From Shewanella psychropiezotolerans (GTDB lineage: Bacteria > Pseudomonadota > Gammaproteobacteria > Enterobacterales > Shewanellaceae): DNA of 64,000 nucleotides. Location of the stretch: contig NZ_CP041614.1 of NCBI RefSeq assembly GCF_007197555.1, forward strand, positions 3,278,001-3,342,000, in the 5' to 3' direction. The notes beneath the pieces were generated by a model. That model was not told the origin of the DNA, did not search any database, and saw nothing but the letters and a program-made list of their open reading frames with translations. Of this stretch, positions 38,149 to 44,766 are shown piece by piece. The position numbers and the translations under genes were made by a program. Position 1 is the first letter of the stretch. Each line of letters starts with the position of its first letter.

Positions 38149-38608
38149 GGGAACTCTCCTCAGTGATCGACGCTAAACCTTGCTGCGCACTGGCGGCAAT
38201 ATCGCCACTTTCTGGGTGGCCCTGACACCAACGTAAACTGGCATTGAAACTTTTTACGGCATAACCTTTGTTCCCTAGCGCGAGGTAACTCAATCCCGCA
38301 TGGTAGGCTGGCAAAGGATTATCGACCTTGATCATGCCTGCTCGTCCCAAACAAAAGATGGCCTCTTCATGTTCATCTAACTGCTGGCAACATATCCCCA
38401 GTGAGAAACAGTAGTCATAGTTCCACTGGTCGATACGCATCAGGAGATAGAAGAGTCGTTTTGCCCCTTGTTGATCCCGGCAAGCCATCAGCTGCAATGC
38501 ATATTGATATAAGATATTGAGATCAGTCTGCTCCACATCGGCCAACATACGTAAGGAACCGCCTCGCTGAAGAAAATGCTCAAGTACTTCAAATTCTTGT
38601 TGTTTCAT
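38138..38608 (-). CDS. Class II T3SS chaperone SscA-like (SycD/LcrH family)
   Basis: 156-aa TPR chaperone (SscA is 157 aa) for the translocators: LNILYQYALQLMACRDQQGA, FSLGICCQQLDEHEEAIFCL, YHAGLSYLALGNKGYAVKSF. AAGGAG precedes the ATG. Confidence 0.92.
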   Translation of the reverse strand: MKQQEFEVLEHFLQRGGSLRMLADVEQTDLNILYQYALQLMACRDQQGAKRLFYLLMRIDQWNYDYCFSLGICCQQLDEHEEAIFCLGRAGMIKVDNPLPAYHAGLSYLALGNKGYAVKSFNASLRWCQGHPESGDIAASAQQGLASITEESSHVN

Positions 38609-38618
38609 CTTAGGCTCC

Positions 38619-39419
38619 TTAGCGTATGTTCTGGGCTATCGACTTATTCATTTCGGCTAACATGGTCTGCATACTGTTTAGCAAGCTGACTGTCACATTG
38701 TAGGTTTGCATGATTTTTTGCAGCTGCAGCTGTGACTGTGAAACGAAATCTGAGGCTCGATTCGATACAGATTCCAGTGCAGATTTCACCGCCTGCAGTT
38801 TGCCTTTATCTAAGCCACCCGCATCACCTAAGGTATCGGCAATCTTCTGCATATGAGCTTTACTGATATTTTGCCAGGAACGGCGTCCCACCTCAGGCAA
38901 ACCCCAAATGTAATCGCTACACTTTTGTCCATCCACCTTGATGCCCTTAGCATCCATATAACTGACTACGTCTTGCCAGCTGGCAGACTGCATCCCCTGT
39001 GGACCCACTTCACCAATTTTTCCTAACAATTTTTTAAGATAAGCCGCCGAGGGATCATTCTTGCTCAGGTAATTATCAATGGTCATACCATCGACTTTAA
39101 AACCGTTGTCACTCATATACTTGATCACATCAGGCGGTAATTTTTCAGCGGCCTTATCATCTCCCTTCGACACTTGAGCGATCACTTCATCGACGCGATT
39201 GGCCATATCCTGAGCCTGACGAGAAACATCGGCTTTCTGTTGCATCTGACCATATTTTGCATCGGCCAACTCAGACAACAAATTCATAAACATATACAGC
39301 ACAGCGATGCCGCCCGAGAGCACTGAGTCCCCTCGAGATGCGATCTGGTTCTTCACATCTTCCGGAGCCTGAGAGTTGCTGATACTGGTACCTTGAGTTG
39401 AGACATTTGTAATATCCAC
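38619..39419 (-). CDS. Needle-tip/filament protein SctA, longer paralogue (SseB/EspA/EseB)
   Basis: 266-aa paralogue of the next-listed gene. The first 100 residues and the last 65 (including LNSMQTMLAEMNKSIAQNIR, the filament-forming coiled coil) are nearly the same in both. It has an extra segment of about 75 residues containing a second copy of a motif: DVIKYMSDNGFKVDG-DNYL recurs as DVVSYMDAKGIKVDG-SDYI. The GTG at 39419 is the preferred start because GGAGG lies 8 bp upstream; the TTG at 39434 overlaps that site. Confidence 0.85.
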   Translation of the reverse strand: MDITNVSTQGTSISNSQAPEDVKNQIASRGDSVLSGGIAVLYMFMNLLSELADAKYGQMQQKADVSRQAQDMANRVDEVIAQVSKGDDKAAEKLPPDVIKYMSDNGFKVDGMTIDNYLSKNDPSAAYLKKLLGKIGEVGPQGMQSASWQDVVSYMDAKGIKVDGQKCSDYIWGLPEVGRRSWQNISKAHMQKIADTLGDAGGLDKGKLQAVKSALESVSNRASDFVSQSQLQLQKIMQTYNVTVSLLNSMQTMLAEMNKSIAQNIR

Positions 39420-39459
39420 AATGACTACCTCCAACAGAAATTCAGATTGATGCTCAGAG

Positions 39460-40032
39460 TTATCGTATGTTCTGGGCGATGGATTTATTCATCTCAGCGA
39501 GCATGGTCTGCATACTGTTGAGTAGGCTGACGGTGACGTTGTAAGTCTGCATAATTTTCTGCAGCTGCAACTGAGATTGCGACACAAAGTCTGATGCTCG
39601 ATTTGACACCGATTCCAGTGCAGATTTCACCGCCTGCAACTTGCCTTTATCCAGCCCCTTACCATTAGGATCATTCTTTGCCATGTATTTATCGATTGTC
39701 ATACCGTCGATGGTAAAACCATTGTCATGCATATATTTAACGACATCATCGGGGAGCTTCCCCATCGCTTTGTCGTCCCCCTTAGAGACTTCGGCAATCA
39801 CTTCATCGACTTGATTGGCCATATCCTGCGCCTGACGGGAAACATCGGCTTTTTGCTGCATCTGGCTATATTTAGCATCGGCCAGCTCAGAGAGCAGGTT
39901 CATAAACATATAGAGCACTGAAATCCCGCCTGAGAGCACTGAATCACCTCTGGCTGCAATCTGATTTTTAATATCTTCAGGCTGCTGAGAATTAATAATA
40001 CTGGTACCTTGATTAGCTACTGACATACTCAT
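39460..40032 (-). CDS. sctA: Needle-tip/filament protein SctA (SseB/EspA/EseB)
   Basis: 190-aa protein of the size of SseB (196), EspA (192) and EseB (198). Hydrophobic N-terminal helix (GGISVLYMFMNLLSELADAK) and C-terminal coiled coil. It polymerises at the needle tip to carry the translocon. Followed by its longer paralogue after 40 bp. Confidence 0.9.
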   Translation of the reverse strand: MSMSVANQGTSIINSQQPEDIKNQIAARGDSVLSGGISVLYMFMNLLSELADAKYSQMQQKADVSRQAQDMANQVDEVIAEVSKGDDKAMGKLPDDVVKYMHDNGFTIDGMTIDKYMAKNDPNGKGLDKGKLQAVKSALESVSNRASDFVSQSQLQLQKIMQTYNVTVSLLNSMQTMLAEMNKSIAQNIR

Positions 40033-40164
40033 GATAATTTCCTCATTGATTTGTTAATCATTTAAATAAGAAATGAAAAAGTTCACACTATAAATAATTC
40101 CTGACCTTCTTAGCTTTAACATTATTAACGTTATTTAATGCCTCTGCTTCACTCACTTGCTCAG

Positions 40165-40482
40165 TTAACTCCTCTCCCCCTTACCACCTTCTGCAGATTC
40201 TATTTCACCTAACACATTAAATTGTTGTTCCAAACTTTTAAAATGAGTTTCTAATTCATCAACCTTATTCATCACCTTAGCCTGTTGGAATTCAAATCCT
40301 TCCGGAAATGCGTTTTTTAACTTTATTAACTTCGCCATAGCATCGGCATCGTTATCTGATCGTTCTACAAGTTGGTTAATCTCAACCTGAAGTCCTTGAA
40401 ACTCCTTAAGCTGTTGTCCCAAAGCGGATTTACGTTGATTAAGGTCATTCATTACTGATTTAATATCGCTGAACATATCCAT
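40165..40482 (-). CDS. SseA-like chaperone of the filament protein
   Basis: 105-aa helical protein (SseA is 108 aa) directly before the sseB genes, as in SPI-2. It shares the pattern with SseA: a long coiled first helix, an L-x-x-x-FPxG motif (KLKNAFPEGFEFQQ) and a Lys-rich tail. The start at 40482 (MDMFSDIKS) has AAGGAG 6 bp upstream; the frame extends to 40569 but encodes unlikely residues there. Confidence 0.82.
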   Translation of the reverse strand: MDMFSDIKSVMNDLNQRKSALGQQLKEFQGLQVEINQLVERSDNDADAMAKLIKLKNAFPEGFEFQQAKVMNKVDELETHFKSLEQQFNVLGEIESAEGGKGERS

Positions 40483-40576
40483 AATTTTCTCCTTGACTCT
40501 CATATTAATAGGTTTGTTTATTGAAAATATCGAAAAAAATAAAATACAAATAAAAACTGGTCTGACCACGCGTTAT

Positions 40577-40768
40577 TTATCGACCATAACGACTGAACAA
40601 TATATCGATCACCTCCTCAGCTGCATCCACCGCTTCCAAGCAAGACTCATTACCATGAGTCTTTAATAACACCGCTCGTCCTCTCATCTCTTTCATCCGA
40701 GTTCGATATCCTTCATGATTTTTATTACCTTGCTTAATATCATCTTCCAACTGAGTGATTCTAGACAT
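40577..40768 (-). CDS. SsaE/SctE-chaperone-like small protein
   Basis: 63 aa, resembling SsaE (80 aa): TQLEDDIKQ near the start and AAEEVIDILFSRYGR at the end match LEDLLLH and AEQAENIINIIYYRY. A co-chaperone for needle and filament subunits. AAGGAGAC precedes the ATG. Between sctD and sseA as in SPI-2. Confidence 0.82.
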   Translation of the reverse strand: MSRITQLEDDIKQGNKNHEGYRTRMKEMRGRAVLLKTHGNESCLEAVDAAEEVIDILFSRYGR

Positions 40769-40778
40769 AGGTGTCTCC

Positions 40779-41983
40779 TTAAAAAATTAATGGGATATGT
40801 ATTAACTCACCACCGCGAGTTAAATCCAGGCCATGAATATTCATGTAATTAATCATGAAGCCATTATCTAATTTACTGCCAGCCGATAACCTCATCCCAT
40901 TGCCCAGTTCAATGAAGGGAGATTTAGCATTACCTCCAAAACTGACAACCGGCGCACTTAACATCTGGGCGAGTTCGTCCCGTACCGGAATATTCTGAAA
41001 CACCAGCTTAAATCCACTCGGGTGGCTCTGCTCCAGTTGCCTTGCAACACTCATGACCTGCTGCTGCTTCTCCTCACTGATCTTGCCGGTGATCACAATC
41101 GAGTTTTTCACACGCTCCACCATTAATCCGCTAAGCAGTTGTTTCTCTCTGAGTTGGGCGATCAAGGGTTTTAATTGTCTATTCACTTGATTGGACACAT
41201 GCCATCTCACCAGACCCGGTAAACGATTAAAGCCATCAACCGCCTTATCCCAAGCCTCACCGGATCGAATCGCACCAGAAATATTGACGCTACCCAGTTC
41301 ATGCCCCAGTTCGACAATCGCATCAGGAAAGCCGTTTTGAGCCAGCACTCCCTTTACATTAGTGATGAGTTGATCGCCGCATTGAGTGTGATCGACAAAC
41401 AAAATTCCAGAATTTTTTAAGTCACTGAAAAAAGCCGTTATCTGCTGCGCGTCAGTGCAATAGCCACTTAGGGTGACAATCCCTGAGTTTGACCAGCTAG
41501 CTCTTATATCTTTGAGGCCATCTTGGATCAGTTGTTGTGACAGCCATTGACTCGGCGTCTGCACAGTTTGTGGCGGTGAGCTTGGTACCAGGAGTACACT
41601 CATCAGCAAAGTGAAGGTAAGCAAAGAGGCAATAACCAGCATCCAATAGGACATTTTCGATTTAGACAGCACCTGCTTAGGCACCGCTTGCATCCTAAGT
41701 ACATCGTCCGCTCCCCCAGCACCATAGCGATACCGGCAAACTCAATGACCCGGCCTAATGGCAGAAGATCTAGCTTGCTAGCAGGCTTACCATCGATCCA
41801 AGTCGACACTTCACTTTGAAGATGTACTCCGGCATCATCGATAAACAGCTCCAGCTGCCTTAACTCAACTAAGGTCGCGAGAACATCCCCATCCGGACCA
41901 ATACTCATGCAGCCTAGAGGTAGAGATAGCTCCCGCCCTTGCAGGGGGCCGTTTAACCATAAGAGCTTGTATTTTGAAGACAT
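40779..41983 (-). CDS. sctD: T3SS inner-membrane ring protein SctD (SsaD), frameshifted here
   Basis: Two frames: residues 1-95 (from 41983), an FHA-like cytoplasmic domain (NGPLQGRELSLPLGCMSIGP), and a frame ending at 40779 with the membrane helix (MLVIASLLTFTLLMSVLLV) and periplasmic BON-like ring domains. One added G at the GGGGG tract (plus-strand C 41713-41717) joins them as MVLGGADDVLRMQAVPKQVL. Joined length about 400 aa, equal to SsaD (403). Overlap of the two frames is 41603-41693. Directly follows sctC. Confidence 0.9.
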
Positions 41984-41984
41984 A

Positions 41985-43460
41985 TCAATCTCCTTGGTTA
42001 ATAGGTTCCGCTTTGATAAGGAACAGACGCATCACACTTTGTGTGTGGTGATCTGTACTTCTGAACAAGCCACCCAACAAGGGGATATCACCCAATAACG
42101 GGATCTTGTTCTCAGTGGTTTCGTCTCTGTCCTGCACAAATCCACCGATAAGCAGGCTCTCACCAGACTTAAGACTTGCCTGAGTCGATATTTCTGAACT
42201 CTGTACCTGAGGCAGAGGCTCACTCCTGTTCACAGCCTGACTCTGCTGACCATCTTGTATATTCAGATTTAGCATCACTATCTGTTGACCCGATTCTTCT
42301 ATCAATCTGGGGGTGACCCTAAGCAGAGTCCCCGTGGTGACCGACTCCAATTTTGCCACCTTGTCTCCCTCTAATTTGGTGTAGAAAGTGACATTTTTAT
42401 CCAACACAGCCTGTACATTGTTAAGGGTGACCACTGAGGGGCGGGATAACACTTTTGCCTTTGAGTTTTTCTCAAGCGCATTGAGCCTCACCATAAAGTT
42501 GCCGGTATTACCGATGACAGTGGAGAAATTATCGCTGCTGACGCCACTATTGAAGCTCACAGAGCCACCGCCTAACTTGGCCGAGGCCGACCAATCGACG
42601 CCTAATTGATTAAAATCAGAGGTATCCACATCTATGATAGAAACGGAAATTTCGATCATACTGGGCTTAGTATCTAGCTGGTTAATCAGGGAGCCATAGG
42701 TCGCCATATCCCTTCCACTTCCCCGCACAATAATGGCATTTCGACGAGGATCGGCGGAAAAGACCGGGCCGCTGATACTACTCACATTACCGGCAACAGC
42801 ATTGGCCACCTGGGTACCTTGATTCATCTCCTTCAGCACAGTTACCAATCCGGGGATTTTCACTGACTGACTGCGATATTGATAAACGGAGTCAGTTGCC
42901 GATGCATATTTGAGCGGATATACCCGTACAGTCTCACCAGTCTCGGAAGTGTGTTTGGCACTGGCATCGAGTTGCGCGGTCAGCTTAGTGACACTGGTGA
43001 TGCAAGCCGGTACACCTGACACCTGCAGCCCCTTGATCCCTGCGACAGGCTTGATACTGCAAACGCCTGCATCCAATACACCTGCCGACTTCAGATATTG
43101 GCTGACTTTAGCCGCGGACAGGCTGTTTAAGGATAAAATATCATTGGTGATCTCACTCGCTTTATAGACGTACAACACCTCACTGTTGTAGTACCAGACC
43201 AAGCCGTAACGTCGGCTCAGGTCTTTGATCACTTGTTGAGGATCTTGGTTCTGAATCTCACCTATGTAGGTGTCTGTCACCTGATCACTTATCACAACGG
43301 GTACGCCATAATTACTGCCGAAGTCTTGCAACACTGAGGATAGAGCGGTGCCGCGACTGAGCATCACGAAAGGTTCGCCTTGCCATTTAACCGCCGTTAA
43401 AGGCATTGCCTGGGCCAGGCTTAAATTAAAAAGTAGTAATAAGCAGATAAATCTCTTCAT
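41985..43460 (-). CDS. sctC: T3SS outer-membrane secretin SctC (SsaC)
   Basis: 491-aa secretin with a signal peptide (MKRFICLLLLFNLSLAQA), N0/N1/N3 domains and a C-terminal secretin domain (VLSRPSVVTLNNVQAVLDKN; SGESLLIGGFVQDRDETTEN; IPLLGDIPLLGGLFR). SsaC is 497 aa. Overlaps the preceding gene by ATGA. Intact. Confidence 0.96.
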   Translation of the reverse strand: MKRFICLLLLFNLSLAQAMPLTAVKWQGEPFVMLSRGTALSSVLQDFGSNYGVPVVISDQVTDTYIGEIQNQDPQQVIKDLSRRYGLVWYYNSEVLYVYKASEITNDILSLNSLSAAKVSQYLKSAGVLDAGVCSIKPVAGIKGLQVSGVPACITSVTKLTAQLDASAKHTSETGETVRVYPLKYASATDSVYQYRSQSVKIPGLVTVLKEMNQGTQVANAVAGNVSSISGPVFSADPRRNAIIVRGSGRDMATYGSLINQLDTKPSMIEISVSIIDVDTSDFNQLGVDWSASAKLGGGSVSFNSGVSSDNFSTVIGNTGNFMVRLNALEKNSKAKVLSRPSVVTLNNVQAVLDKNVTFYTKLEGDKVAKLESVTTGTLLRVTPRLIEESGQQIVMLNLNIQDGQQSQAVNRSEPLPQVQSSEISTQASLKSGESLLIGGFVQDRDETTENKIPLLGDIPLLGGLFRSTDHHTQSVMRLFLIKAEPINQGD

Positions 43461-43858
43461 GCTGTCCTCCCGATAATAGAGCCACGATGACGATCGAGTG
43501 GTTTAACTAGCCCTTTTTCAAGAAATCTCGCGATAGCCAGCTGTAGCACAACCCCTTGGTAAACTAATTCATCATCTTGATTTTCATCGTAATAACGCCA
43601 TAACAACCAGGCATTATCTCTAAACTGTAAGCCACAATCCCGGGCTTCTTCACAGGCCGCAAGCGCTAGGCTCGCTTGGTTTATCCAGTCAAGTTCCATC
43701 TCAATTGACACATTGAGCACTATGGCAACAGAAGCAGACGTCTCTTGCTCCACGACATAGGCTTTTCTCTCGGCCAATAACCAGGCATTTCCCTCTTGGG
43801 ATAATGTCGAGGTGAGAAATCCACTGTTAACTAATCTATCTATCATCTGAGTAGCCAC
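43457..43858 (-). CDS. T3SS small protein at the SsaB/SpiC position
   Basis: 133 aa if started at GTG 43858, which has GGAGGAG 6 bp upstream; the ATG at 43873 is inside that site. First gene of the sctC-D-E unit and next to the regulatory genes, as ssaB/spiC in SPI-2 (133 aa). Sequence likeness to SpiC is not obvious; WLLAERKAYVVEQETSASVA and NAWLLWRYYDENQDDEL look like a CesT-type chaperone. So the call is by position only. A palindrome sits 49 bp upstream. Confidence 0.6.
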   Translation of the reverse strand: MATQMIDRLVNSGFLTSTLSQEGNAWLLAERKAYVVEQETSASVAIVLNVSIEMELDWINQASLALAACEEARDCGLQFRDNAWLLWRYYDENQDDELVYQGVVLQLAIARFLEKGLVKPLDRHRGSIIGRTA

Positions 43859-43907
43859 TTTGCTCTCCTCCATGGATTCAGTATGTGATCGAAGGGATTT
43901 CGCGCCC

Positions 43908-43925
43908 ATCAGGTGAACACCTTAA
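43908..43925 (-). promoter_or_regulatory. SsrB-type palindrome upstream of the SpiC-position gene
   Basis: ATCAGGT-GAAC-ACCTTAA, one arm mismatch, 49 bp before the GTG start at 43858. It would control the unit that begins with secretin, ring and translocon genes. Confidence 0.72.
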
Positions 43926-43968
43926 CTAGCACTCGGGACAAATAGGTTTGAGGAGATGGCAGGCACAA

Positions 43969-43986
43969 CTCAGTAGTTCACCTGAT
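43969..43986 (+). promoter_or_regulatory. Degenerate SsrB-type site facing the right-hand genes
   Basis: CTCAGTA-GTTC-ACCTGAT. Compared with the reverse form of the other five sites it differs at two positions of the left arm. It is 94 bp before the protease remnant and could once have served that gene or the kinase gene. Confidence 0.4.
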
Positions 43987-44079
43987 ATGAAAACGGCAGA
44001 AGAAAACTAGTATGACGGGTCACAGGGTTTTTAAAGCTTGGCTTAAAACCACATGCGCTAACACAAATAGAAGATAACT

Positions 44080-44755
44080 ATGACAACAAGCACAATAAAA
44101 ATGGCGATAAGCCTGTCGGCATTATCTATGCTGATCTCCGCCAATATTCATGCCTCTCCCGACGTGATGCAAGATAAACACTCCTTCGACTCGGATGCTA
44201 AGCCACACTCACCTCTGCCTAAACGTTACATCGTAAAATTTAGAAATGCCGGCAGCTCGACGGAAACAAGATCTACAGCCAACATATTGGCTTACAAGCC
44301 ACGCATCAATGAGGTTTTCTCTCAACATCGAGCCTTAAACAGTGTCTCAGCAAAAGAGATAATACGCATAGGCCGCAGTAATGGTTACACCGCCAAACTG
44401 AATGAAGAAAGCGTGCAGGCGCTGAGTTTGCGCGCTGATGTGGATTATGTAGAGGAAGATGACCCCGGACATAATAATGCCCATGGCATCCATGTTGCAG
44501 GAACCATAGCCGCCATAGCCAATGAGCAGGGCGTTGTCGGCATCATGCCCAATCAAAACGTCAATATACATATCATCAATGACTCTCTCAGTCGTTCACC
44601 TGATAGCCAATCTCGCAAACTTGACTCAAGCTGATATCAGTAACCCTATACAGAGTCAACTATGCCTAGTGTGGGAAATAACAAATATTCGATGCAAGTA
44701 CTCTGTTTTTACGGTACTTTCTAACAATAACTTATGATTGCCGCTGGCAACAGAT
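44080..44755 (+). pseudogene. Subtilisin-like (S8) serine protease, decayed
   Basis: Signal peptide (MAISLSALSMLISANIHA), an I9 propeptide (KRYIVKFRNAGSSTE to DVDYVEED) and then, after an apparent deletion that removed the catalytic Asp block, the His block NAHGIHVAGTIAAIANEQGV. The frame stops at 44632. About 100 bp later IAAGN (44737-44751) recalls the oxyanion-hole motif AAGN of the same family. The Ser block is absent. A non-functional remnant between the SpiC-position gene and ssrA. Confidence 0.72.
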
Positions 44756-44766
44756 GGAAGAAGATG

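Noticed and set aside
16694..41717. Reading the split sctQ, sctV, sctD and effector frames as separate genes
   Set aside because: Each second frame lacks a credible start or ribosome site, and the joined products match single family proteins in length and sequence.
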